DNA of 64,000 bases, from positions 1-64,000 of the forward strand of contig JAEEOK010000117.1 of assembly GCA_016284235.1 (NCBI GenBank), written 5' to 3'. The position numbers and the translations under genes are program-made. This DNA is from Succinivibrionaceae bacterium. Lineage in GTDB: Bacteria; Pseudomonadota; Gammaproteobacteria; Enterobacterales; Succinivibrionaceae. The notes below the pieces were generated by a model, which saw only the letters and a list, made by a program, of their open reading frames with translations, searched no databases and was not told where the DNA came from. Positions 16,172 to 25,824 of the stretch are shown here, one piece after another (positions within the stretch are counted from its first letter, which is position 1; every line of letters starts with the position of its first letter).

Positions 16172-16887
16172 ACAATCTCTACATTTATGCCGGACTGATG
16201 TTGGTTAAACCGCTTCTGACATTCATTATCAGAAAAACGGGGCTGATTGGTCGTGGTGAGAGTGATATTCCCTTTTTTACACGCGTTCATGCCATATCCG
16301 GCAGAGTGCGATATCGCTGCGAATTGCTGCATGACAGTAGTTTTGCCGAAGATTTTGCTGACACCCTGAAATCGGTGCAGCATATTAAATCGGTCTCTGT
16401 AAACAGTCGTACCGGATCGGTGCTTGTTACATATTCGTGCAGAGATGAAATCATCAGCGATATTTTTACCAGACTCAACTTAGACCTTCAGAAGGTAGCA
16501 GGAAGAGAGAATTCTCCTGTAGAAATGCTTTTCAGTCTGTTCAAGTCAGTTCCAAAACTAAACAGCGTGACAGGAGGCCGAAAAGCACTGCCTGCAGTTT
16601 CAGACAAAAAAACGCTGAATTCTGACGTAATCAGATCTGCAAATGGATCAAGGTGTCTTAGAGAATCCTTCTTTGACAGTATGTCGGCCATAAGCAGCCA
16701 CATTACAAAACAGACTGGAGGCTATTTTGATCTGCCTTCCCTAATAGGAGCGATCCTAATTGTCCGAGGCATGTACAAAATGTTCAGATACGGACAGATG
16801 CCAAGCGGTCCCCAGTTAATCTGGTGGGGATACAGTTTTTTTAAATTGAGATGCTCACATGAAAAAGTTCTACCATTTCGTTCTTAA
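16168..16887 (+). CDS. second HMA-like membrane-associated protein of the ATPase module
   Basis: A 239-residue protein. Residues 1-20 are hydrophobic. About residues 35-95 form another HMA_2-like domain without CxxC (RVHAISGRVRYRCELL ... VNSRTGSVLVTYS). The middle is polar, and the C-terminal 60 residues include a second hydrophobic segment (LIGAILIVRGMYKMF). It overlaps the preceding gene by 4 bp and the ATPase gene by 29 bp, so the three are one translational unit. Function is inferred from context as a partner or assembly factor of the metal pump. I do not recognise a named family for the C-terminal part. Confidence 0.62.
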   Translation: MNNLYIYAGLMLVKPLLTFIIRKTGLIGRGESDIPFFTRVHAISGRVRYRCELLHDSSFAEDFADTLKSVQHIKSVSVNSRTGSVLVTYSCRDEIISDIFTRLNLDLQKVAGRENSPVEMLFSLFKSVPKLNSVTGGRKALPAVSDKKTLNSDVIRSANGSRCLRESFFDSMSAISSHITKQTGGYFDLPSLIGAILIVRGMYKMFRYGQMPSGPQLIWWGYSFFKLRCSHEKVLPFRS

Positions 16888-18988
16888 AATCCCTGCGGCA
16901 AAAGAAGTCAGAGAACTAATATCCCTTGAGGTAAGAGCCAGAAGGATACCAGGCGTAGTGAGTGCCCTTGCATGTAGCGACGGCACCATGAGCGTATATT
17001 TTGAAAGCAGACAGCAGGTGTCTGTCTTGAAAGAACTGCTGCATAGAGGAAAAGTACACTCAGATACATACAGCACGGCTGAAGTATCTGATCCGGAGAA
17101 GGAGGCAAGATCCTGCAAAATAAACGCGATAGTTTCTCTTGGCGGTTTTGCGTTACTGGAATTTGTCAAGCGCTGCCTTCCTGCATTTTTCTCCAAATTA
17201 ACTTTCGCCAGAAGCGCCTTTGTTATTCTTATCGCCAGAAATATTCTGAAAAATGGATTTGAAGGGCTAGTTAAGGATCATTCACCGAATGCTGATACAC
17301 TGACATCTACAGCTGTAATTGCGTCTCTGCTTGCCCGTAAGCCTGAATCCAGTCTTTCTCTTCTCGTACTGTCCAATTTTGCAGAGATGTTGTCTCTTTC
17401 AGCTGCTGAAAAGGCCAGAAAGCACATATCACATTTGCTTGGCATGAAGGAGAAGTTTCTCTGGAAAATCGTTGACGGCGTAGTAACAAAAGTTCCAATT
17501 ACTGATGTCAGGGTGAATGACCAGGTTGCTGTTTACCTTGGAGAAAAAATAAGTGTGGATGGAATCGTGGTCGGTGGCAGTGCTTCAGTGGATCAGTCAC
17601 CGTTGACCGGCGAGTATGTTCCGGTTTTCAAGTCACAAGGTGACACGGTTTATGCAGGCTCGATAATTAGAAACGGACAGCTTATCATAGAGGCATCAAA
17701 GGTCGGGGACGATACAAACCTGGCCCGCATAATAAATATGGTGGAAAATGCACAGAATCGCAGAGCTCCGGTGCAGAACTTTGCAGATCGCATGGCAAAT
17801 ATGCTGGTGCCTATATCCTTTATCGCTGCCGGACTTGTATACGCTGCGACCAGGGACATGCAGAGGGTGCTTAATATGTTCTTCATAGACTACTCCTGCG
17901 GTCTTAAGCTTTCCACGGCAACAGCCATTTCTGCCGCCATCAGCAAGGCGGCTCAGATCGGTGTTCTAGTAAAGGGTGGTAATTTTATTGAAAATCTTTC
18001 TGATATAGATACGGTGGTATTCGATAAAACAGGCACCATTACCTGCGGACATCCGGAGGTCACAGACGTTATAACTGCACAGGGAGTGGATAGAAATGAA
18101 CTTGTATCTCTCTGTGCTTCTGCAGAAAGAAACTCCTCCCATCCCCTTGCTGAATCCATACTGAATTATGCACGACAGAATGAGATCAAGATTCTGGAAA
18201 ATGCTGTCACGGAAGTTGAGGTAGGTCGCGGAATTTTTGCCAAAATTCGTACGGATAAGTCAGGAGAATCACTGATCCTTGTCGGCAGCAGAATCTTCAT
18301 GGAGGAAAACAGCGTTGCCGGAATAGAAAGTATGAAAATTCCTAATGATGCGTGGAATATCTTTTATGTAGCCAGGGATAAAAAAATCATGGGTGCAGTG
18401 CTTGTCTCAGATCCGATCCGTAAGGATCTTAAGAAAACCATTAACCGCCTGCGCAGAGAGGGAATTGATGAAATACTGATGCTGACAGGAGATTCGGAGC
18501 AGAACGCCATGTCTGTAAGCTGTCAGCTGGATCTTGACGGCCATCAGGCAAACATGCTTCCTCAGGATAAGGCGGATTTTATTGCCCGCAAGCAGATAGG
18601 TTCAAGGGTGATTATGGTCGGTGACGGTATCAATGATGCGCCTGCCTTGGCATATGCAGATATCGGAGTGGCCATGGGTGGTAAATCCACTGATATCGCC
18701 ATTGAATCAGCAGACATAACAATAACTTCGGATGAACCGTTAAAACTTCCTGAAATACTTAAAATAAGCCACAGAACAATGAATCTTGTGAGACAGAATT
18801 TCGCAATTACAATCGCCGTAAATTCGGTAGCTCTTCTGCTTGGGGCTCTTGGCCGCATCAACCCGCTTCTGGCAGCAACAATTCACAACGCATCGACTGT
18901 GGCTGTGGTTCTTAACAGTTCACGCATACTGCTTGGGAAAACAAATCTGCTCAAGCAGCGGACAACTTCAGGCAGCGGTGAAATTTAG
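16859..18988 (+). CDS. P1B-like heavy-metal P-type ATPase with unusual metal-site motif
   Basis: A 709-residue ion pump. Seen in order: N-terminal HMA-like domain without CxxC (RRIPGVVSALAC); helices; actuator loop with TGE (residues 250-252); a transmembrane metal-site segment FIDYSCGLKL (344-348) replacing the CPC/SPC motif; phosphorylation loop DKTGT (Asp389); the P1B-type HP (SSHPLAES); and GDGINDAPAL. The catalytic cytoplasmic machinery is complete, so it should hydrolyse ATP. The membrane site has one Cys and no adjacent Pro, and the usual following TP is TA, so substrate cannot be assigned by rule. Related D-(Y/F)-S-C pumps occur beside HMA_2 proteins, as here. Metal efflux is the likely role; the metal is unknown. 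Confidence 0.85.
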   Translation: MKKFYHFVLKIPAAKEVRELISLEVRARRIPGVVSALACSDGTMSVYFESRQQVSVLKELLHRGKVHSDTYSTAEVSDPEKEARSCKINAIVSLGGFALLEFVKRCLPAFFSKLTFARSAFVILIARNILKNGFEGLVKDHSPNADTLTSTAVIASLLARKPESSLSLLVLSNFAEMLSLSAAEKARKHISHLLGMKEKFLWKIVDGVVTKVPITDVRVNDQVAVYLGEKISVDGIVVGGSASVDQSPLTGEYVPVFKSQGDTVYAGSIIRNGQLIIEASKVGDDTNLARIINMVENAQNRRAPVQNFADRMANMLVPISFIAAGLVYAATRDMQRVLNMFFIDYSCGLKLSTATAISAAISKAAQIGVLVKGGNFIENLSDIDTVVFDKTGTITCGHPEVTDVITAQGVDRNELVSLCASAERNSSHPLAESILNYARQNEIKILENAVTEVEVGRGIFAKIRTDKSGESLILVGSRIFMEENSVAGIESMKIPNDAWNIFYVARDKKIMGAVLVSDPIRKDLKKTINRLRREGIDEILMLTGDSEQNAMSVSCQLDLDGHQANMLPQDKADFIARKQIGSRVIMVGDGINDAPALAYADIGVAMGGKSTDIAIESADITITSDEPLKLPEILKISHRTMNLVRQNFAITIAVNSVALLLGALGRINPLLAATIHNASTVAVVLNSSRILLGKTNLLKQRTTSGSGEI

Positions 18989-19056
18989 AATCAGTGATCT
19001 GATAAATTCCGGTCGCTGGAAACAGTAAATGAATGTTAATTTATTAGGAGTTGAAA

Positions 19057-19344
19057 ATGAATATTGATAAGGATTTTTTCTGGGGAATTGGCATAGGAGT
19101 CTTAGCCGGTGCTTTGGGTTATAAGTTGTATGCGGATAACAAGCAGACTATCATGGAATCACTTAACAACATAAAAAACAAGCTTGGCAGTGAATCATCA
19201 AATTGCACCGAACCTCAGATAGCCGGTATTACTGATGACAGCGAAAGCGAACCTGCCGAGATTGATCTGGCCGAACTTGAAAAACAGAAGGAGCATCTCG
19301 AGGATCTTATTGCAGAGCAGCAGTGCAAAAAAAGCGAAGCTTAA
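19057..19344 (+). CDS. small single-span protein at the end of the ATPase module
   Basis: The ATG at 19057 has AGGAG 6 bp upstream. The 95-residue product has one N-terminal membrane segment (FFWGIGIGVLAGALGY) followed by a charged helical tail with two Cys. It resembles the small glycine-rich proteins (DUF6110/YtxH-like) that accompany HMA_2/P-type ATPase operons; that placement is from memory and moderate. It lies 68 bp after the ATPase gene and is probably cotranscribed. Function unknown. Confidence 0.6.
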   Translation: MNIDKDFFWGIGIGVLAGALGYKLYADNKQTIMESLNNIKNKLGSESSNCTEPQIAGITDDSESEPAEIDLAELEKQKEHLEDLIAEQQCKKSEA

Positions 19345-19400
19345 TGTTCTGAAAAATACTCGTTGCTGAATGAGCTAATCACACCTACAAATCTGATCAG

Positions 19401-19448
19401 CCGCTGTTCCTGCATGCATCTGTCAGTTTATCTGTTTCAGAACAGCGG
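19401..19448. terminator. weak hairpin between the ATPase module and the nucleoside hydrolase
   Basis: CCGCTGTTC (19401-19409) pairs perfectly with GAACAGCGG (19440-19448) across a 30-base loop. No T run follows, so it is only a candidate terminator for these convergent units. Confidence 0.35.
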
Positions 19449-19527
19449 TGCCTGTAACGGGATTATCATAATCTGCAACAGCTGAGCAGCGTTATCAAGC
19501 ACCCCTGTTCCTGTGTGAAAAGCTGCA

Positions 19528-20649
19528 TCAGAATGATTCAAGACTGCTGTAAAGCATTTTCCAGAATCTGTCCTGATCTATGTCAATAATTATATTGGCC
19601 GGTTTTGTTCCTTCAGGAGCTTCATCCTTGTTGTACGGAACTGTTCTTCCGTACTGGGCGCCGGGAACAGTGACACAGTCGATATATGCGGTTCTCATTG
19701 ATGTGATAAGTGATGGATCTATTGTTACGGCCGACGCGATTACATCCCATACAAACCAGCTGAAATCCTTTTCCTTTTCAAACCGCTGAGCTATAAACGA
19801 ACTGTTGAAAAGTTTAAGCAGCTCCGGATTTTTTATATGTGACCGGATGGCTTCAAATCTTTCGCGGTTCATGATTGTCTTGTCTGTTACGTCAAGCGAG
19901 ATGAACAGCTGATTGTCAAACGGAGCTCTGAATGCGGTTTTGGCGGATTCCGGATCCAGCCAGATATTGAACTCTGCGGCTTCGTGTGCATTTCCCTTTA
20001 CCCATAATGCACCACCCATATATATGATTTCATCAAAAAGTGATGCTACTTCCGGATCTTTTTCCACAGCTTTTGCTATGTTGGTGGCAGGTCCGATTGC
20101 CACAAGTTTTATCTGATGCGGGTACTTGTGCGCCATTTCAATAAGATAGTCGACGCCGTCATTTCTTATGCTTACGGCCGGAGGATCCTTTTTATATATT
20201 TTTTTGTATGCATCCTGCCATGAACTCGGATTGTCTGTTTCCTGTGCCCCGATATAACTGTCCATTACATCACCGTAGTCAGCAAGTTCTTTTTTCAGAA
20301 GTTCCTTTGTAAAACCAGCTCTGCGGATCGGAAAATGGGAACCTATGGCCAGAGTCGGAGCCTTGTCAAGAGCACTGATCAGCTCAAGCTGCCTTACAAG
20401 ATGGGCGGTTCCGTCATTTGCCCAGGAGTTGCCGGTTACCGTTACAACGCCCATAAGATCAATTTCAGGATGGCGGTAAAGCATCATCATGGCAATGCCG
20501 TCATCAAACAGCGCAACCATGTCTGAATCAAGAATAACCTTCTGCTTCACCGGAGCGCCGGCCTTAGTCTCCTCTGCACAGGCAGGGTGTGCGGTAAGCA
20601 TAAGACACACGGCTGCGCCGAAAGCCAAACTTAACAGTCTTTTGATCAT
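19528..20649 (-). CDS. exported nucleoside hydrolase (inosine-uridine family)
   Basis: Ribonucleoside N-glycosidase family: splits nucleosides to base and ribose. The start at 20649 has AGAGG 7 bp upstream and gives a signal peptide, MIKRLLSLAFGAAVCLMLTA, cut near ACA. The N-terminal calcium site DSDMVALFDD corresponds to the DxDxxxDD motif. VTVTGN, LVAIGPATNIA, IYMGGA and EFNIWLDPESA are typical, as is the late Trp-Asp (FVWDVIA). It is 373 residues and periplasmic. It is divergent from the 5'-nucleotidase lipoprotein, making a plausible nucleotide-to-base salvage pair. Confidence 0.87.
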   Translation of the reverse strand: MIKRLLSLAFGAAVCLMLTAHPACAEETKAGAPVKQKVILDSDMVALFDDGIAMMMLYRHPEIDLMGVVTVTGNSWANDGTAHLVRQLELISALDKAPTLAIGSHFPIRRAGFTKELLKKELADYGDVMDSYIGAQETDNPSSWQDAYKKIYKKDPPAVSIRNDGVDYLIEMAHKYPHQIKLVAIGPATNIAKAVEKDPEVASLFDEIIYMGGALWVKGNAHEAAEFNIWLDPESAKTAFRAPFDNQLFISLDVTDKTIMNRERFEAIRSHIKNPELLKLFNSSFIAQRFEKEKDFSWFVWDVIASAVTIDPSLITSMRTAYIDCVTVPGAQYGRTVPYNKDEAPEGTKPANIIIDIDQDRFWKMLYSSLESF

Positions 20650-21163
20650 TTTAAACCTCTTTTGCCTCTTTAACTGATTTTCAGCATCATTCCGCTGCGA
20701 CTGTATGATTTCATACAATTCAATACGCATGAACAGGGATGCCTCCTTTTAACTTCCTAAAGAATAAGGGTAAACAAAGGTATTCTGTAGAAAGTGCGGG
20801 TCTTTTTGTGATGTGAATAGAAAAAATCGAGAAGTTGAATAATTAACATGAGCAAAAATTGGGATAATGAGACGCCTGTGGCATTGTTTTACTGCAGGCA
20901 GTGTCTGCTTGCGGAGCGCTCAAGTTCGGGTTCGCTCCGTATACGGTGCTGTTTTAAAAAAAGAATCGTCTGTTTTCTTTTCATGCTATGCAGTTTATGA
21001 ATGCCGGCCGTTTGATAAGGACAGAACAGAAAATATGGCCTGGTGGTTAAACTGCCGTTTTTTTGTGTGTGTTTTCTTTCTTATTGAAAGAGAATAATGG
21101 TGAAGTTTGGTGAATTGATTTATCAAACTCTTAAAATTGAAACTTATTTATGTGCAATTGCTT
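20650..21163. other. divergent regulatory region, no gene supported
   Basis: About 510 bp between two divergent genes. A 76-codon open frame at 20867-21097 has Cys/Trp-rich unlikely composition and no clear ribosome-binding site; I do not call it. Promoters for both neighbours must lie here, but I could not pick one with confidence. Confidence 0.5.
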
Positions 21164-23002
21164 ATGAAAAAAATTTTTGCGTTGACGGCTCTGGCTGTCT
21201 TGTGTGGATTGGCAGGTTGTTCGGCGATCAGTTCAGATGACAGCCGGTCTGATGCTTCAGAGAACAAAATTAAGAATATAAGTGCTGTCGATGACTCCAT
21301 CGCTGATAAGGTCGCTTACACTCTGGAGATTATTCATGTCAATGATGTGCATTCCTACATTGATCCCGTAGGTGTAACACTGAGAACCGACAAGGGAATG
21401 GTCAGAGTAAAGGCTGGCGGTCCCGAGGCAATAAAGTCGGTTATCGACAGCAGAAAGAAACTCAATCCGGACGTTCTGGTGATTTCAGCTGGAGATCAGA
21501 TTACCGGAAATGCCGCCAATTATGACATATATCACGGCAAGGCCGATGCTGCGCTTCATGGTATGTACGGAACGGATTTTTATGTGCTCGGCAATCACGA
21601 GTTTGATCATGGCGGAAAGGGAATAGCCACCTATGTGAGCTACATGAAGGAGCTTAGTCCTAAATCAGTGCTGATCAACTCTGATCTTACAGTGGGGCCG
21701 GACAGTCCTGTGACGGATACGGGGGTACCTGAATATTTCAGGGAGGTTGGCGGACGTACGGTTGCCCTTTACGGAGTAACTGCCGGCGATAAGATTCATG
21801 CGAGCTCATCTCCTGATCCTGATATGAAATTTGCCGATACGGTTTCGACAATCAACGCCCTTACGGCAAAAAACAAGGATAAGGCATCCATACATATTCT
21901 TGTTTCTCATCAGGGGGTGATTGCAGATCGCGCCCATTCATCCCTTCTTAATGATGTTGACATCATTGTCGGCGGCGATTCTCACAGTCTGTGCGGCAAA
22001 TTTTCAAAATACGGACTCAAGGGTGAGTGTACCTATCCTATGACCAGAGAAAACGCTTCAGGACACAAGATATGCGTGGTTCAGGCAAATGAGTACGGAA
22101 AGATTGTCGGTGATCTCAAGGTATCCTTTGATGCTGAAGGAAATGTTCTCAAGTGTGAGGGTTCTCCGTTTATGCCGCTGTGGCCGGATACGGCATATAT
22201 GAAGAAAGTGGCTGATCCGGCTGACGATACTCCTGAAAACGCAGCCGCTGCGGTTAAAGGTCTGATAGATGATCCTGAAAGTACGTTTATCGAGGCCAGA
22301 AACAACCGGACCGCTGCTGAAGCCATGGAACCGTACCGGAATGAAATCAAACAGCATTACAAATATCTCGGTCAGGCTCCCCAGGATTTGTGTTCAACAC
22401 GTTTTCCAACGGATGACTGTGTAGTCAAGAACGAGGTGAATCCGTACGGCTCCGAGAGCTGCCGAGTTTTCGGCATGGCATATCTTGACGGTACTGATGC
22501 ACAGATATTTTTGAGTAATTCCGGAGGCTACCGCGTAGATGTGGAGAAGGGTGATTTTACTGAAGCTTCGCTCCTCGGGGTCGCTCCTTTCAGTAATGAT
22601 CTTGCAATTCTTGATATTAAGGGCAGTGTTTTCGTTGATACATTGAATCAGGTTATCAGATATGTAGGTCAGGATCCTGCGGCCCGTGACGGAGGTACTC
22701 CGTGCGGATATGGTTTCACCTATTCAGTCGATATGAATGCCAAGAACCCTGTAACGCGGGTTACGGTAACCGATGCATCCGGCAGAGATGTTGAAATAGA
22801 TCCTAAGCGTACCTACAGAATTATGACTAATTCGTTCCTTCTTCAGGGCAAGGACGGATATCGAAATCTTAAACGTCAGAAGATAATCAGAAAAATAGGT
22901 GTTGATTCCGATGTAATGAGAAGATATCTGGCCGGACATGACAGTCTTCCTGTCCTTCCTGATAATTCGAGAACCATATCAGAGTTCAAAGACAGAGAGT
23001 AG
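21164..23002 (+). CDS. 5'-nucleotidase/2',3'-cyclic phosphodiesterase-type lipoprotein (UshA family)
   Basis: The ATG at 21164 gives a lipoprotein signal (MKKIFALTALAVLCGLAGC, Cys19). The N-terminal metallophosphoesterase domain has NDVHSYI, GDQITGN, GNHEFDHG, VSHQG and GGDSHSLC, which supply the dinuclear metal ligands. The C-terminal substrate domain has SNSGGYRVDVEKGDFT and the late NSFLLQGKDGY. At 612 residues it is of normal size for the family. It would dephosphorylate extracytoplasmic nucleotides. No strong Shine-Dalgarno is visible. A TTG at 21137 is possible but would spoil the signal. The neighbouring hydrolase would take the nucleoside product. Confidence 0.88.
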   Translation: MKKIFALTALAVLCGLAGCSAISSDDSRSDASENKIKNISAVDDSIADKVAYTLEIIHVNDVHSYIDPVGVTLRTDKGMVRVKAGGPEAIKSVIDSRKKLNPDVLVISAGDQITGNAANYDIYHGKADAALHGMYGTDFYVLGNHEFDHGGKGIATYVSYMKELSPKSVLINSDLTVGPDSPVTDTGVPEYFREVGGRTVALYGVTAGDKIHASSSPDPDMKFADTVSTINALTAKNKDKASIHILVSHQGVIADRAHSSLLNDVDIIVGGDSHSLCGKFSKYGLKGECTYPMTRENASGHKICVVQANEYGKIVGDLKVSFDAEGNVLKCEGSPFMPLWPDTAYMKKVADPADDTPENAAAAVKGLIDDPESTFIEARNNRTAAEAMEPYRNEIKQHYKYLGQAPQDLCSTRFPTDDCVVKNEVNPYGSESCRVFGMAYLDGTDAQIFLSNSGGYRVDVEKGDFTEASLLGVAPFSNDLAILDIKGSVFVDTLNQVIRYVGQDPAARDGGTPCGYGFTYSVDMNAKNPVTRVTVTDASGRDVEIDPKRTYRIMTNSFLLQGKDGYRNLKRQKIIRKIGVDSDVMRRYLAGHDSLPVLPDNSRTISEFKDRE

Positions 23003-23023
23003 TTGTTTTAGGCGAAAAACTCA

Positions 23024-23059
23024 GGGGCTTCGGTTTTGTTCTGAAGTCCCTTTTTTTTT
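23024..23059 (+). terminator. intrinsic terminator after the 5'-nucleotidase gene
   Basis: GGGGCTTCGG pairs with CTGAAGTCCC (two G-U wobbles) and is followed by nine T. It insulates rpsB from the upstream gene. Confidence 0.88.
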
Positions 23060-23083
23060 GTAGTAATTGACCAAAGATTAGGC

Positions 23084-23219
23084 TATAATCCACACGTCCC
23101 GAATTGCGGGCAGGTTTTATTTTTTTTACGACACACATTTATCGGTAGGTTCTGTCGGGTGCCGTTGATCGGTTGGCAGAATAAGATAAATGGAGGCATA
23201 ACCCAAAAGGAAAAAACAA
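23084..23219 (+). promoter_or_regulatory. rpsB promoter and structured S2 leader
   Basis: A consensus TATAAT (23084-23089) is preceded by TTGACC at only 11 bp, too close for a normal -35, so the -35 is uncertain. About 125 bases of untranslated leader follow before rpsB, including the stretch around CGGGTGCCGTTGATCGGTTG. In gammaproteobacteria the rpsB leader is a conserved RNA that binds S2 for feedback control of rpsB-tsf. Position and length fit, but folding was not computed. Confidence 0.6.
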
Positions 23220-23960
23220 ATGGCAAATGTAACAATGCGCGATATGTTGAAGGCTGGTGTTCATTTCGGACATCAGACCAGTTACTGGAATCCGAAGATG
23301 AAGGAATACATTTTCGGCAAGCGTAACGGCGTACATATCATCAATCTGGACAAAACTCTTCCTCTGTTTAACGAAGCTCTGAATTATCTCAGCTCTGTTA
23401 CATCAAAGGGCGGAAAGGTTCTTTTCGTAGGTACAAAGCGTTCAGCTGAAGAAGCTGTCAAGCAGGCCGCTGAAAACTGTGAATCTTTTTATGTTAATCA
23501 CCGCTGGCTGGGCGGTCTTCTGACCAACTGGAAGACTGTTAAGCAGTCTATCAAGCACCTTAAGGAGCTTGAAATTCAAGCAACCGACGGTACCTTTGAC
23601 AAGCTTACCAAGAAGGAAGCTCTTCTTCGTCAGCGTGAAATGGACAAACTTGAGAAGAGTATCGGCGGTATCAAGAACATGGGATCTCTTCCTGACGTTC
23701 TTTTTGTAATTGATGCCAACCGTGAACAGATTGCTATCAAGGAAGCAAAGAATCTTGGAATAAAGGTTGTTGCTGTTGTAGATAGCAACTCCAGCCCTGA
23801 TGGTGTTGACTACATCATTCCTGGTAATGATGATGCAATCCGTGCTATTGAACTCTATCTCAATGCCGCTTCTGACACTATCAAGGTTGCAAAGAGTGTT
23901 CAGGCTGAAAAGCAGCAGGCTGAAGAAAAGGATGCTCAGGAAGCTCCTGCCGAGGCTTAA
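23220..23960 (+). CDS. rpsB: 30S ribosomal protein S2
   Basis: Begins [27 protein letters not shown] and continues with [18 protein letters not shown] and [14 protein letters not shown], all diagnostic for S2. It has 246 residues with an Ala/Glu/Gln-rich tail. GGAG-type sites (AAAAGGAA) lie 8 bp before the ATG. It is followed by tsf after 60 bp, the usual two-gene operon, and codon bias is high. Confidence 0.97.
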   Translation: MANVTMRDMLKAGVHFGHQTSYWNPKMKEYIFGKRNGVHIINLDKTLPLFNEALNYLSSVTSKGGKVLFVGTKRSAEEAVKQAAENCESFYVNHRWLGGLLTNWKTVKQSIKHLKELEIQATDGTFDKLTKKEALLRQREMDKLEKSIGGIKNMGSLPDVLFVIDANREQIAIKEAKNLGIKVVAVVDSNSSPDGVDYIIPGNDDAIRAIELYLNAASDTIKVAKSVQAEKQQAEEKDAQEAPAEA

Positions 23961-24020
23961 TTGTGAACGGGGGAAGAACTCTTGTTCTTCCCTTTTATAA
24001 CTTCAACATAAGGATTACAA

Positions 24021-24908
24021 ATGGCTAATATAACCGCAGCTATGGTTAAAGAACTGCGCGAGCGTACCGGCGCAGGTATGATGGATTGTAAAAAGGCTTT
24101 GATGGAAGCTGAAGGCAATATTGATGTTGCTATTGAAAATATGCGCAAGAGCGGACAGGCCAAGGCTGCCAAAAAGGCCGGTCGTGTTGCGGCTCAGGGT
24201 GTGATTGTTTCAAAGACTGCCGGTAACAAGGCTGTGCTTGTTGAACTGAACTGCGAAACTGACTTTGTTGCAAAGGATGCAGGTTTCAGGGCTTACGCTG
24301 ATAAGGTTGCCGAGCTTGCTTTAGCTAACGACCTTGAGGATGTGGCCAAGGTTAACGCTCTTGATTACGGTAACGGCGAGACTGTTGAGAATGTTCTCAA
24401 GGCTATGATTGCCAAGATTGGCGAGAATATGAATCTCCGCCGTATTAAGATTGCTTCTGCTGATAATCTCGGCGTGTATATTCACAGCAATAATTTAATC
24501 GGTGTTCTTGTCTGCATGAACGGCGGTGATGCAGAACTTGCAAAGGATGTTGCAATGCACATATGTGCAAGCGATCCGCAGTTTGTTAAACCTGAGGATG
24601 TATCTCCTGAAGTTATTGAAAAAGAGCGTAAAGTTCAGGTTGAACTTGCAATACAGTCAGGCAAGCCAAAGGAAATTGCCGAAAAGATGGTTGAAGGCCG
24701 TATGAGAAAATTCACCGGTGAAGTTTCTCTCACAGGTCAGGCTTTTGTTAAGGATCCAAGCGTCACTGTTGGTGATATGCTCAAGAGCAAGGGTGCCGAT
24801 GTTACTGCATTTACCCGTTTCAAGGTTGGCGAGGGTATTGAAGTTAAGCAGGTTGACTTTGCTGAAGAAGTCAAGGCTCAGGTAGCTGCCGCTCAGGCTC
24901 AGAAGTAA
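24021..24908 (+). CDS. tsf: translation elongation factor Ts
   Basis: Nucleotide exchange factor for EF-Tu. Starts [30 protein letters not shown], the conserved UBA-like N-terminus, and contains the core [10 protein letters not shown]. It is 295 residues, slightly longer than the E. coli protein (283). AAGGA lies 9 bp before the ATG. It is cotranscribed with rpsB; several hairpins follow before pyrH. Confidence 0.97.
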   Translation: MANITAAMVKELRERTGAGMMDCKKALMEAEGNIDVAIENMRKSGQAKAAKKAGRVAAQGVIVSKTAGNKAVLVELNCETDFVAKDAGFRAYADKVAELALANDLEDVAKVNALDYGNGETVENVLKAMIAKIGENMNLRRIKIASADNLGVYIHSNNLIGVLVCMNGGDAELAKDVAMHICASDPQFVKPEDVSPEVIEKERKVQVELAIQSGKPKEIAEKMVEGRMRKFTGEVSLTGQAFVKDPSVTVGDMLKSKGADVTAFTRFKVGEGIEVKQVDFAEEVKAQVAAAQAQK

Positions 24909-24925
24909 CCGGACTTGAGTAAAAA

Positions 24926-25040
24926 CAGCAGATCCAAGACTGTCTGCTGCTTATTCTGTCCGGCTGATCACTGAGAAGGTGAGCTGCAGTCCGGACAGGA
25001 TCAGATATTTGTAACCGTGGCGGAATGTCGCGGTTTTTTT
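24926..25040 (+). terminator. hairpin cluster and terminator between tsf and pyrH
   Basis: Three stems in a row: CAGCAGA/TCTGCTG (24926-24949), CTGTCCGG/CCGGACAG (24956-24998, perfect 8 bp around a 27-base loop), then AACCGTGGC/GTCGCGGTT followed by seven T (25013-25040). The last is a clear intrinsic terminator; the first two may be protective or regulatory structure on the rpsB-tsf transcript. Confidence 0.75.
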
Positions 25041-25068
25041 TAGGGTGAACAAGAGAGATTGCATACAT

Positions 25069-25794
25069 ATGAGTGAGACTGTATATAAAAGAATTTTACT
25101 TAAACTTAGTGGTGAGGCACTGCAGGGCAAGGAAGGATTCGGCATTGATCCTGCTATTTTGGATCATATGGCTCAGGAGATTAAAGAGATTGTTGAACTC
25201 GGAGTTCAGGTAGGTCTGGTAATCGGCGGCGGAAATATATACCGCGGTGCATCTCTTGCAAAGGCCGGTATGAACCGTGTTATCGGAGATCATATGGGAA
25301 TGCTGGCAACAGTAATGAACGGACTCGCTATGCGTGATGCTCTGTTCCGTGCGGATGTTGATGCCCGGCTTTTTTCTGCAATTACTCTGCAGGGAATCTG
25401 CCATCCGTACAGCTGGCTTGATGCAATTTCCAATCTGCGCAAGGGCAGAGTTGTGATCCTTTCCGCCGGTACCGGCAATCCTTTTTTTACCACAGATTCC
25501 GCAGCCTGTCTAAGAGGCATTGAAATCGAATCCGATGCTGTATTCAAGGGCACCAAGGTTGACGGGGTGTACAGTGCAGATCCTATGAAAGACAGCAGTG
25601 CGGTGCTGTACAGTGAACTTGATTATGATGAAGTGCTTGACAAAGAGCTCAAGGTTATGGACCTTGCTGCCTTTACTCTTGCAAGGGATCATAATTTGCC
25701 TATCAGAGTCTACAATATGAATAAACCGGGAGCACTTAAACGCATTATTCTCGGTTCGAATGAAGGAACTCTGATCCATCATGTGAAGAAGTAG
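25069..25794 (+). CDS. pyrH: UMP kinase
   Basis: Phosphorylates UMP to UDP. The protein reads [55 protein letters not shown] and [10 protein letters not shown], the amino-acid-kinase fold of bacterial hexameric UMP kinases. The start at 25069 (MSETVYKR) aligns with E. coli; an open frame extends eight codons further upstream. It is 241 residues, between tsf and frr as in E. coli, but a terminator on each side suggests independent transcription. Confidence 0.96.
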   Translation: MSETVYKRILLKLSGEALQGKEGFGIDPAILDHMAQEIKEIVELGVQVGLVIGGGNIYRGASLAKAGMNRVIGDHMGMLATVMNGLAMRDALFRADVDARLFSAITLQGICHPYSWLDAISNLRKGRVVILSAGTGNPFFTTDSAACLRGIEIESDAVFKGTKVDGVYSADPMKDSSAVLYSELDYDEVLDKELKVMDLAAFTLARDHNLPIRVYNMNKPGALKRIILGSNEGTLIHHVKK

Positions 25795-25824
25795 GCGGAT
25801 TGCTGAATCTGTCGGATTTCAAAG

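Noticed and set aside
20867-21097. Open frame of 76 codons in the divergent region before the 5'-nucleotidase
   Set aside because: No ribosome-binding site, odd Cys/Trp/Arg-rich composition and no recognisable family.
23067-23089. TTGACC with TATAAT as a full sigma-70 promoter for rpsB
   Set aside because: The spacer is only 11 bp; only the -10 is kept as supported.
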